The notes beneath the pieces were generated by a model. It did not search any database and had not been told where the DNA came from. It saw only the letters and a program-made list of their open reading frames with translations. A stretch of DNA of 64,000 nt from Vagococcus_D sp963518325 (GTDB lineage Bacteria; Bacillota; Bacilli; Lactobacillales; Vagococcaceae): NCBI RefSeq assembly GCF_963518325.1, contig NZ_CAUQJB010000018.1:1-64000 (forward strand). The letters run 5' to 3'. Below are positions 9,293 to 17,122 of this stretch, piece after piece. Made by a program: the position numbers and the translations under genes. The stretch's first letter is position 1. Each line of letters starts with the position of its first letter.

Positions 9293-9296
9293 TAGG

Positions 9297-9971
9297 TTAG
9301 TGAGGAGGTGTGGCATTAACTAGACTGATAGTAAAACCATCATAGCCTTTGACACCAATCGTTTCAATTGCAGTGGAGTCAAGATAGGGCGAAGCACTTA
9401 AGGCCTCGACAAAGCGCCGGACGCCTTGAACGCGACTGTCGGTGCTGTCTTTATTTAAAACCTCTCCGTTACGGACGACATTATCACCAATGATGATGGT
9501 GCCTACGTTAGAGAGTTGTAAACTGAGTTCCAAATAAAGGGCATTGTTCTCTTTATCTGCATCAATAAAAATCAAGTCAAAGGGTTTTTCTTGTTGGTCA
9601 ATTAAGTGCTGCAAGCTCTTTGCTGCGGCCCCTTCAATTAGGTCAATTTTATGAGCGAAATGACTATTTTCAAAATTTGCTCTAGCGACGCGAGCATGAT
9701 GGCTAGAGTATTCCAGAGTGACAATCCTCCCATGGGCAGGTAGAGCACTAGCAAACCACAAGGTGCTATAGCCACCCAGTGTGCCAATTTCCAATACCCG
9801 ATCAGCTTTGGTGATTTTGGTTAACATTGCGAGAAATTTTCCTTGAGAGGGGGACACATCATGGGGAGGCAAGCCTTCCTTTTGGTTAGTGTCTAATAAG
9901 TCCTTTAAAGCCCTGTCTTCATTAACTAATTGATCGATAAAATAGTGATCGACGCCTTGATAATCTGTCAA
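9297..9971 (-). CDS. O-methyltransferase (caffeoyl-CoA OMT-like)
   Basis: A 224-residue methyltransferase of the O-methyltransferase family 3 type. Motif I is VLEIGTLGGYSTLW (about residues 60-73), the ribose-binding acid follows in IVTLEYSS, and the divalent-metal/catalytic region is FDLIFIDADKENN, with IIIGDNVVRNG further on. These motifs match cation-dependent catechol or caffeoyl-CoA O-methyltransferases such as B. subtilis YrrM-like proteins. The start is a TTG at 9971 preceded by AAAGGAGCTG at good spacing. The physiological acceptor is unknown. Confidence 0.8.
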   Translation of the reverse strand: MTDYQGVDHYFIDQLVNEDRALKDLLDTNQKEGLPPHDVSPSQGKFLAMLTKITKADRVLEIGTLGGYSTLWFASALPAHGRIVTLEYSSHHARVARANFENSHFAHKIDLIEGAAAKSLQHLIDQQEKPFDLIFIDADKENNALYLELSLQLSNVGTIIIGDNVVRNGEVLNKDSTDSRVQGVRRFVEALSASPYLDSTAIETIGVKGYDGFTISLVNATPPH

Positions 9972-10040
9972 ATCTATCAGCTCCTTTTACGTTAATTATA
10001 GCGCCCTTGAACCAGTAATAGAAGGAACTTGCTCTAAGCA

Positions 10041-10071
10041 AATCGCCGAGACCTCTAATGTCTCAGCGATT
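10041..10071. terminator. Stable hairpin downstream of the telA operon
   Basis: Stem AATCGCCGAGAC / GTCTCAGCGATT with a 7-base loop. It lies just after the last gene of the minus-strand telA operon. The T tract is weak, so termination is only probable. Confidence 0.5.
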
Positions 10072-10124
10072 GGTTACAGATTAATGGATGGATCATTTGT
10101 AAAAAAAGTCAGGCTGATGGTTCA

Positions 10125-11813
10125 TTATAATTCGGCATTAAATAGTTGTTTTAATTGGTAAACCACGTCATCACTGTCAGCATTAATGGTGGCACTTTCG
10201 TTGATATTAGATAATTTGCGTAATTCTTCTAATTGGGCGTTGTAGCCGATGGTATTAATGGATACGCCAAGGGCTTTAATAATCGGTGCGACTTTTTCAA
10301 ATTTATAACCTTGATTGGTTTCCCCATCCGATAACACAAAAATAACAGGACGTGCATCAGGGGTGATAGCCAATTGTTCTTGAATCATTTTTAAGGCGAC
10401 TAATGTTCCGTCATAAGTGGCAGTCCCACCGTCAGCGGTTAGGTTTTTAATCGCTCCGGTAAAGTAACTCCGTTGTTTCGCTGTCATACGATCAATCGGT
10501 AATTCGATGGTGACGTCTGAACTGTAAGAAACAAGTCCGACATAAGCATCATCTCCAATATATTTACCACTGTTTAAGAGGGATTGTCTTAGGGCGTTGA
10601 TTGGCGCACCGTCCATTGAACCGGAAACATCGGCTACAAATACGGCAATAATTGGCTTGCCACCATTTTTATTTTCTTTCCATAACTTTTGAATGGCTGT
10701 AATGGTGGAACCATCAATGTCACCAAGTTCGAATTGATAGTCCTCCAGTTGATTAAAGCCATAAGAAGAGGCTTTGTCCTGGTTGGCTTGCTCAGCTATA
10801 AATTGAGTGAACTGGCTAATCACTTGTTTCTTCTCTTCATTGGCTGAGTTAAGGGTGTACATAGGTGAATCCTGACGCATCCCAATAGGCACATACTTGT
10901 ATTGCTTGAATTCAGGCGTGTTGATATACGTTTGGTAACTAATGGACATAATATCAACAGAACCGTTTTTGGCTACTTCTCTTAGTTGCAACGTATTGTA
11001 AAGCGTTGAAGGTAACTCTTTTTGGAAGTTCTGTAGGGAGGCGACTGCTTGATCACTTAAGGGATTGCCCTTATCAAAATGGCTCATTAATTGTGTCAAG
11101 AGGCTTAATCCAGTTGAAGAGGTATAAGGGTTGGTATATCCCAACAATAACTCATCTTCTGTTACGGATTTGACTAAAGCGTCAATGTTAACCTCATTGT
11201 ATTTCGTTTCAATCTCCTTATAGGTGCTTTCCTTCATCAATAAACCACCTGTGTTGCCAATTGTCCGCTCAGCGACAGTGGTGATGCCAACCCCACTTGA
11301 TTCAAGCATTTTTCCCCATAACTGATTGGAGGGGGTATATGCATCAGGGATGTAATTTCCTGTATTGATATAATCTAAACCAGTGCCGGAAGCCATCGAG
11401 CGGACAGAAATGGAGATGGTTTTGCCGTCGATTTTATTATTTTTGCTATTAAAAGCTTCGGCTAATTCGTTAAAGAGGCCATCTTTACCACTGCCAGCTT
11501 TTTCAGGGCTAACAAATATCTCCGCATTGATTTGATTGGTTCCTTCAACCGATAAAGGATAAGTTTTATCGATGGGAGGCAGTTCAGCCTTATCATCGAT
11601 GGAGCTACTATCGATATCCCGTTTGAGCTCAGCCGTACTAGGATCAATTTTTTTTGTATAACTGTTCAGCTCGGACTTCGCATCAGATTTTGAAAGAGTT
11701 TTGATGTCATTTGAACTATTTTCAATTTTACTGTCTTTGCTGGTACAACCAACCAAGCTGACTGCCAGTACAAGACTGGTAACGACTAGGGTTGTTAATT
11801 TCCACTTTTTCAT
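10125..11813 (-). CDS. Lipoprotein with substrate-binding-like region and VWA domain
   Basis: A 562-residue surface lipoprotein. The lipobox LVGC (Cys23) follows a basic and hydrophobic signal. Residues about 90-345 resemble a bacterial extracellular solute-binding fold (SISVRSMASGTGLDY, YTNPYTSSTGLSLL). Residues about 386-560 are a von Willebrand factor A domain with an intact MIDAS (D395-V-S397-G-S399, later DGGTATYDG and LSDGE). The gene is last in an operon with an XpaC-like membrane protein and telA. A metal-dependent adhesion or sensing role is inferred from the VWA site; no substrate is known. AAAAGGAG precedes the ATG. Confidence 0.8.
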   Translation of the reverse strand: MKKWKLTTLVVTSLVLAVSLVGCTSKDSKIENSSNDIKTLSKSDAKSELNSYTKKIDPSTAELKRDIDSSSIDDKAELPPIDKTYPLSVEGTNQINAEIFVSPEKAGSGKDGLFNELAEAFNSKNNKIDGKTISISVRSMASGTGLDYINTGNYIPDAYTPSNQLWGKMLESSGVGITTVAERTIGNTGGLLMKESTYKEIETKYNEVNIDALVKSVTEDELLLGYTNPYTSSTGLSLLTQLMSHFDKGNPLSDQAVASLQNFQKELPSTLYNTLQLREVAKNGSVDIMSISYQTYINTPEFKQYKYVPIGMRQDSPMYTLNSANEEKKQVISQFTQFIAEQANQDKASSYGFNQLEDYQFELGDIDGSTITAIQKLWKENKNGGKPIIAVFVADVSGSMDGAPINALRQSLLNSGKYIGDDAYVGLVSYSSDVTIELPIDRMTAKQRSYFTGAIKNLTADGGTATYDGTLVALKMIQEQLAITPDARPVIFVLSDGETNQGYKFEKVAPIIKALGVSINTIGYNAQLEELRKLSNINESATINADSDDVVYQLKQLFNAEL

Positions 11814-11834
11814 ATAAAATCTCCTTTTATTTAG

Positions 11835-12521
11835 CTATTCAATGGTCATATTTAACGATTGTAGTGCTTTTGTCATATTGTCTAAATCTGCTTTTGTTGA
11901 AGGGGATTTGGAATCCAAATAATTAACGGTCTCATTTAAGAGTCCTTTGACCTGGTGTAAGATTTGTTTATTTGTGGTCAGCCGTTTTTCAATTTCTTTT
12001 CGGTCGCCTTCGACGGTAATGCGGTTAATAATGCTCTTAGTATTTTGCAATAGCTGTGTTTTAGCTTGGTTCATGGAAAATTTGATTTTATCTAAGATTT
12101 CGTACTCATTTGTTGAGCGGAGGTCCTGTAAGTCAGACAAATAATCATTCATTTGTTTAATCATCTGTTTGGCCAAGGCGATATCCTCCTGATAGAGGTG
12201 TTGAGGATCATCTAAGTGATCCAATCTGGTTAAAAGATCCTGCTCTTCAAAATGAGGATTGGTCTGCTTAGCCACGGTCTTTTCTTTGATGGCCGTTTGG
12301 GTTTGGCGACGTTGTTTGAGTTGGAGGAAAATAACCATTGCTACGACAAGGACAACGACGACCAACAAACCATTTGAAAGAGTTGTTAAGAAACGAACGG
12401 TTTGTGAGCCATATTGAATGATGGCTTCGTCAATGTCGGAGAGTAGCAGTTTGATGCCAATGGCGATTAGTAAACTCAGAGAGCCGAAAACGATTAGGGA
12501 AGTTCTCACTTTTTTTGTCAT
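11835..12521 (-). CDS. XpaC-like membrane protein of the telA operon
   Basis: A 228-residue protein with two N-terminal membrane helices (about residues 8-28 and 40-62) and a long charged helical cytoplasmic part rich in Gln, Lys and Asp. Position next to telA and topology fit the XpaC family that typically accompanies TelA in Firmicutes, but similarity is weak, so the name is tentative. The frame extends to 12536, where it would overlap the telA stop. GAGGT seven bases before the ATG at 12521 (MTKKVRTSL) makes that start more likely. The telA stop codon lies within this ribosome-binding region, so translation is probably coupled. Confidence 0.6.
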   Translation of the reverse strand: MTKKVRTSLIVFGSLSLLIAIGIKLLLSDIDEAIIQYGSQTVRFLTTLSNGLLVVVVLVVAMVIFLQLKQRRQTQTAIKEKTVAKQTNPHFEEQDLLTRLDHLDDPQHLYQEDIALAKQMIKQMNDYLSDLQDLRSTNEYEILDKIKFSMNQAKTQLLQNTKSIINRITVEGDRKEIEKRLTTNKQILHQVKGLLNETVNYLDSKSPSTKADLDNMTKALQSLNMTIE

Positions 12522-12532
12522 GATGGGTAACC

Positions 12533-13636
12533 TCATTTCGTTACATCGATTAGCGCATTAGCTAGTTCCGTGCGCATTTTAAGTAATTCCTCTTGAGCCT
12601 GTTGGCGATTAGCCGCGCCTTTTTCACGAATCCCTTGAATTTCTTGGAGGGCGGCGATGGTCTGGCTATTTACGTGTTCCAAGGTCTCAATATCAACAAT
12701 ACTTTTCTCTGAGGCCTCTGCCGCTTGTGTGGAGACATGGTGAATCTTTTCAGCGTTTTTCTTAAATAACTCATTGGTTATATCAGAGACGGCATTGTCG
12801 GCTTCGATTGCCGATAAGGTGTGTTGAGCAGATAAGGCAATCACCATTTGTTGTTTCCACATGGGAATAGTATTCGTCATGGTGGACTGAATTTTATATG
12901 CCATGGCCTTATTGGCATTTTGAATGACTCTAATCTGTGTGGCCATTTGCTGGCTAATCATTTTCGTCATATCTAAATCATGGACTTTCTTTTCAAATTG
13001 GGTTAGCTTATCGGAAAACTCAGATAAGTTGTTTAAATCTTCTTGATTTTGACTGGCTGCTTTTGTTTGCAGTTCCGGCAAAGTAGTGGCGTTAAGTTCG
13101 CTGATTTTTACTTGGCCTGCTTCAACGTAAACAGATAAATTTTGATAGAAGGTTTTATTTGCTTCAGCCATTTCTTCCAAGCTGATGATGTCATTGGTCA
13201 TGGTTAAATAATGGCCTTCTAAACTATTGACGATGCGCGAGACATTGGCGTTAACATCTTCAAAGCGAATCATCATCGTGTCGATTTTACTTTTACCACG
13301 TTTGAATAATTTGGTTAAAAAGCCATCGTTTTCTTCAGGTTTAAAGCTTTCAAGCTCGACGACTAATTCATTAATAATTTTACCGACATCGCCTAATTCA
13401 TGGCTCTTGACTTTTTCAAGGGCTTGTTCTGAAAATTCAGATAAGCGAGATTGTTCTTTTGAGCCATAAGTCATCACACCCATGACATCATTAATATCAA
13501 TTTGTTCTTTTAAACCAGTAATTGCTTGAGTCTGGGCAGGAGTTAGAGAGATTTGCTCTGGTTGCTCCGTGTTGATATCTAATAAATCATCGATCTTTTC
13601 CTCGGCAGCCGAGGCACCGAAAGTAAATTCTTCCAT
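12533..13636 (-). CDS. telA: TelA-family toxic anion resistance protein
   Basis: A 367-residue helical cytoplasmic protein of the TelA/KlaA family (toxic anion resistance, PF05816). Recognisable segments are FLTKLFKRGKSKIDTMMIRFEDV, QIRVIQNANKAMAYKIQSTM and the C-terminal IREKGAANRQQAQEELLKM. The family was named from plasmid tellurite resistance, but chromosomal copies have no proven role in tellurite and are linked to envelope stress. It is the first gene of a three-gene minus-strand operon; the next gene starts within about a dozen bases. Its ATG at 13636 is preceded by AAGGGG-like sequence. Confidence 0.85.
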   Translation of the reverse strand: MEEFTFGASAAEEKIDDLLDINTEQPEQISLTPAQTQAITGLKEQIDINDVMGVMTYGSKEQSRLSEFSEQALEKVKSHELGDVGKIINELVVELESFKPEENDGFLTKLFKRGKSKIDTMMIRFEDVNANVSRIVNSLEGHYLTMTNDIISLEEMAEANKTFYQNLSVYVEAGQVKISELNATTLPELQTKAASQNQEDLNNLSEFSDKLTQFEKKVHDLDMTKMISQQMATQIRVIQNANKAMAYKIQSTMTNTIPMWKQQMVIALSAQHTLSAIEADNAVSDITNELFKKNAEKIHHVSTQAAEASEKSIVDIETLEHVNSQTIAALQEIQGIREKGAANRQQAQEELLKMRTELANALIDVTK

Positions 13637-14082
13637 AAGGGGACACGCCTTTCTTTGTGTGATTGAATGAGAGTGTCATTCACTGTTAATGAGGGTGAGT
13701 CTAGTGGTCCTGTGTTGACAGACTGATTGTCGTGGTAGATACCAGTATTACTGTTTAATTTTACCATAACAACCCCTTGATTTAACTACCATTTTTGAAA
13801 ATAATGATAAAATAACTTGTTAAACCAACGATGGTAAGCATTTGAACGTTGGTTTTTAAGTTCATTAAAAGAGGTTTAGTTGGATTAGTAGAGCTTAATT
13901 AGCAGTATATCACTCACCATCGCTGAGCAAATCGGACCTTAGTCCTGATTTTGTGAGCAGGTAATACTTATCTATGGGAGTGAGGGGATCTTAAAAATTT
14001 CAATTGTGAAACTAGCCAATAGTTGCTAAAATGAACAAAGAACACGAGATGAGTGACTTGACTGTCAGAGGGAGTTGGGAAG
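13637..14082. other. Divergent regulatory region, telA operon / lacI-type gene
   Basis: About 446 bases without a supportable gene. It must contain promoters for both divergent units. An inverted repeat AACCAACG / CGTTGGTT at about 13816-13854 with a 16-base loop and trailing T run looks like a terminator on the plus strand, although no plus-strand gene precedes it. A GGGAG motif precedes the regulator start. Confidence 0.5.
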
Positions 14083-15117
14083 ATGACCAGTATCAGGGAT
14101 ATTGCAAAGATGGCAGGGGTATCAGCTGCTAGTGTCTCAAGAATATTAAATAATGATCCAACCTTTAGTATTAACGAGAACACTCGGCAACGAGTGATTG
14201 ATGTTGCTAATAAAGCCAATTACTCCACAGATAAAAATCGGCGTGGGGTTCGAAGCGTTGGTGATGATTTAACCATCGCGTTAATTGTTCGCCACAGTGA
14301 GGAGTCGGAAATCAACGACCCTTATTTTCAACATATCCGGTTAGGAATTGAAAAGGAAGCGGCAAAATGGCGATTAAGGGTAGTTAGGGCTTTTCGGATG
14401 CATGACGAGGAAAAAGACTGGGAGCAATTAAAAAAATATGGTGCGGTCATTATGATCGGTGATATGACTACGGATGCGTTGGAAAAAATCTATGGTTATA
14501 ACCAAAAGTTAATATTAGTAGATAATTATGCTAATCATCCTAATTATGATTGCATCCAAACAGATTTTGATGCGAAAACTCACGAAATTTTAAAGGTTCT
14601 TCATGATTATAATCATCGAAATATAGGCTTTATCGGTGGTCTTGGGAGCAAAGTTGATATGGCTGGTCAGTCTGTCAGGTATTCAGAAGAAGTCAGAGCG
14701 GAGCAATACCGTGAGTGGATGAAGTTGCATAATTTAGAGAAGTATTCGAAAGTGTCTCAAGGAAATTGGTCAACTGAGAGTGCCGTAGAGTTAACCAAAG
14801 AAATGTTGCAGACAGAACCACATCCGACTGCGATTGTCGTGGCCAGTGATCCAATGGCCGTTGGCGTGTATAAGGCCATCAGTGAGGCTGGTTTACGAAT
14901 ACCCGCGGATATTTCAGTGGTCAGTTTTGATGATATTCAAATGGCGAAGTTCATGGTGCCAAGCCTTACGAGTATCTGGATGAACGCAGAAGAAATGGGA
15001 CGCTTAGCGGTGACCTTGTCAAAGGAACGAATTTTAGGCGAACGTAGTATGCCGATAAGAGTAACTTGCGCCAGTGAATTAAAATTAAGGGAGTCGGTAG
15101 GCAAACGACTTCCTTAA
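14083..15117 (+). CDS. LacI/GalR-family repressor of the galactoside locus
   Basis: A 344-residue regulator with an N-terminal LacI-type HTH (SIRDIAKMAGVSAASVSRILN, residues 3-23) including the hinge sequence, and a periplasmic-binding-protein-like effector domain (IQTDFDAKT, NIGFIGG, SVVSFDDIQMAKFMVPSLTS). It is followed by EIIC, alpha- and beta-galactosidase genes and most likely controls them in response to a galactoside or its phosphate. A LacI-type palindrome at 15263-15276 next to the downstream promoter fits this. The gene has its own terminator, so the sugar operon is transcribed separately. Confidence 0.88.
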   Translation: MTSIRDIAKMAGVSAASVSRILNNDPTFSINENTRQRVIDVANKANYSTDKNRRGVRSVGDDLTIALIVRHSEESEINDPYFQHIRLGIEKEAAKWRLRVVRAFRMHDEEKDWEQLKKYGAVIMIGDMTTDALEKIYGYNQKLILVDNYANHPNYDCIQTDFDAKTHEILKVLHDYNHRNIGFIGGLGSKVDMAGQSVRYSEEVRAEQYREWMKLHNLEKYSKVSQGNWSTESAVELTKEMLQTEPHPTAIVVASDPMAVGVYKAISEAGLRIPADISVVSFDDIQMAKFMVPSLTSIWMNAEEMGRLAVTLSKERILGERSMPIRVTCASELKLRESVGKRLP

Positions 15118-15131
15118 ACATTAAATCCATA

Positions 15132-15190
15132 AACACCCAACTAACCAATTGAGGAACCCTTGTCCTTGGATGGTTAGTTGGGTGTTAGTT
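15132..15190 (+). terminator. Long-stem terminator after the LacI-type regulator
   Basis: Perfect 16-base arms at 15132-15147 (AACACCCAACTAACCA) and 15171-15186, loop 23 bases, then a short T-rich tail. Confidence 0.75.
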
Positions 15191-15221
15191 TGGTCGTGAT
15201 AAAAAAATAAAAAGAAAAGGC

Positions 15222-15276
15222 TTGCGTAAACATTAACTAAACATTTATACTCATTTTTATGAAGTAGACGTTTACT
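15222..15276 (+). promoter_or_regulatory. Promoter and LacI-type operator of the galactoside operon
   Basis: TTGCGT at 15222-15227 and TATACT at 15246-15251 with an 18-base spacer form a sigma-A promoter. AGTAGACGTTTACT at 15263-15276 is a near-perfect palindrome centred on CG (one mismatch to AGTAAACGTTTACT). This is the pattern bound by LacI/GalR proteins, and it also resembles a cre site. Its position over the transcription start suggests repression by the adjacent regulator or by CcpA. Confidence 0.65.
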
Positions 15277-15325
15277 AAATAAGGCATCAAGAATTAAAAA
15301 AATAAAGTACAAGGGAGATTTAACA

Positions 15326-16615
15326 ATGAATTTTGCGGATAAACTTTCGGAAAAAATGGTTCCTTTAGCTCAAGTGATTGCGAATAATCGCTATCTTTTA
15401 AGTTTGCGAGATGGTTTTATGATGGCGTTTCCAGCGACGATGTTTGCCTCTATTATGATTATTATTCAAAACTTGCCAACGACGTTCGGGTTTGCTAACT
15501 ATTTACCAGAATCGATCAATAAGTTTTTAAACGATTTTTTTGGGCCAATTGGAAATGCAACTATGAGTATTTCAGCGGTCTTTATTGTTTTTGGGATTGG
15601 TTATCATTTAGCAGCTCACTACAAACAATCGCAGATTTTTGCCGGAGCGATTTCATTATCCTCCTTCATCCTTTTATTGCCTTTTGGCTCAGATGAAAAG
15701 TTAGGAACCTTTATGCCGTTATCTAAACTTGGCGCTCAAGGGATGTTTGTCGGTATTTTAACAGCGATTATCGCCACTGAGATTTATTGCAGAATTGGCA
15801 GAGCTGGACTAACCATAAAAATGCCAGATTCTGTTCCACCCATGATTGCAGCCTCTTTTACAGCGATTATTCCAGGGGCAGTTCCCTTATTCCTCTTTAA
15901 TGTCGTTCGTTATTTATTTACGTTTACCTCTTGGGGAAATGCCGTTGATTTTATGTATGAACTATTACAAAAACCTTTAATGGGCCTAGGTGGCACTTTG
16001 CCAGCAGTTTTAATTGCGGTCTTCTTTACTCAGTTTTTCTGGTGGTTTGGTATTCATGGCACCTTAGTTGTAAACGCTGTAATTGATCCGATTATGGGCG
16101 CCTTAGCGATTGAAAATTATGAAGCTTACAAATCGGGGGCAGAACAATTGCCTCATATTATCAGTACCACTTTTATGGGAGTTTTTGTTAACCAAGGCAT
16201 GCAGTTAGGTGTGTCGATTGCTATGGCGTTTTTTATAGCGAAATCCATTCGAATGAAAAAAACCATGAAGACGATTATTGCGCCAGCGATATTTAACGTA
16301 TCGGAGCCGATGACCTTTGGCTTACCAATTGTGTTAAATCCGATTGCGTTTATTCCTTGGATATTAGCGCCCTTGGTATCGACGACTATTTCTTATTTTG
16401 CCATCGCAATTGGTTTAGTGCCTCGTCCGATTGGGGCCACAGTAGTTTGGACGACTCCGATCATCTTATCTGGTTGGATAGGCACAGGCTCAATTGCTGG
16501 TGCTATTTTGCAAATCGTAACGGTTGTGGTAATGACGCTGATCTGGTTACCCTTTTTAATGGCAATGGATCGGGAGTACTATAAAGAAGAATTAGCGGAA
16601 AAAGCAGTCGAATAA
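15326..16615 (+). CDS. PTS EIIC permease, lactose/cellobiose family
   Basis: A 429-residue membrane protein of the PTS lactose/cellobiose EIIC family (start MNFADKLSEKMVPLAQVI; family motifs FWWFGIHG and NVSEPMTFGLPIVLNP). About ten membrane segments are visible. No EIIB or EIIA is encoded anywhere in this cluster, so the energy-coupling subunits must come from elsewhere, or the protein works without them. It is the first gene of the operon, with AAGGGAG before the ATG. The presence of two galactosidases downstream suggests a galactoside substrate. Confidence 0.85.
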   Translation: MNFADKLSEKMVPLAQVIANNRYLLSLRDGFMMAFPATMFASIMIIIQNLPTTFGFANYLPESINKFLNDFFGPIGNATMSISAVFIVFGIGYHLAAHYKQSQIFAGAISLSSFILLLPFGSDEKLGTFMPLSKLGAQGMFVGILTAIIATEIYCRIGRAGLTIKMPDSVPPMIAASFTAIIPGAVPLFLFNVVRYLFTFTSWGNAVDFMYELLQKPLMGLGGTLPAVLIAVFFTQFFWWFGIHGTLVVNAVIDPIMGALAIENYEAYKSGAEQLPHIISTTFMGVFVNQGMQLGVSIAMAFFIAKSIRMKKTMKTIIAPAIFNVSEPMTFGLPIVLNPIAFIPWILAPLVSTTISYFAIAIGLVPRPIGATVVWTTPIILSGWIGTGSIAGAILQIVTVVVMTLIWLPFLMAMDREYYKEELAEKAVE

Positions 16616-16637
16616 TTGTTTCGAGGAGGCGCCGACG

Positions 16638-17096
16638 ATGCGAGTGGATACATTAAAGTATAGCTATGTGATGAATGCGGAGCCGTCCAGGGTCTATCAG
16701 AGTTTGCTGGACGAACAGTACAAGTTTTTCAAAAGATATCAAACTAGTTTAACTGGTTTAGCGGTGGGAACGCAAATTTCAAAGGTATTTCAAACAAAAA
16801 CTCAAAAAGTTGGAGTTCCCGGCACGATTACCATCCTTCAGTTAATCGATAAGCAGCTTTTTCAAATGGAGACAGCTTATGCAGCTGGCACTATTTTGCA
16901 AACCTATGAATTAGTCGAAAAGGTGGATGGTAAGACGGAAGTGAGCTATTGGGAAAGGAATAGTTTTATTGAAAATCGCCATCAATACAGTTTTATGTTA
17001 ATCGGTTTAATCTATAAATTGGCCTACAATAAAGGGATAAAAAAACGGCTGCAATACATCGAAGGCTTAGCGCAACAGAAGGTACTATCACACTAG
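16638..17096 (+). CDS. DUF3284 domain protein
   Basis: A 152-residue soluble protein of the DUF3284 family, which is widely found inside PTS cellobiose/lactose-type operons of Lactobacillales and has no known biochemical role. The fold is probably START/SRPBCC-like (KYSYVMNAEPSRVYQSLLDEQ at the start is typical of such ligand-binding proteins). A strong GAGGAGG precedes the ATG. Its position between EIIC and the alpha-galactosidase gene indicates co-expression with the sugar pathway. Confidence 0.75.
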   Translation: MRVDTLKYSYVMNAEPSRVYQSLLDEQYKFFKRYQTSLTGLAVGTQISKVFQTKTQKVGVPGTITILQLIDKQLFQMETAYAAGTILQTYELVEKVDGKTEVSYWERNSFIENRHQYSFMLIGLIYKLAYNKGIKKRLQYIEGLAQQKVLSH

Positions 17097-17122
17097 AATT
17101 TATCACAAAGGACACGAAAAAA

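Noticed and set aside
12533..13636. Tellurite resistance as the phenotype of telA
   Set aside because: Chromosomal TelA homologues are widespread and no tellurite-reducing or transport genes accompany it; only the family name is supported.
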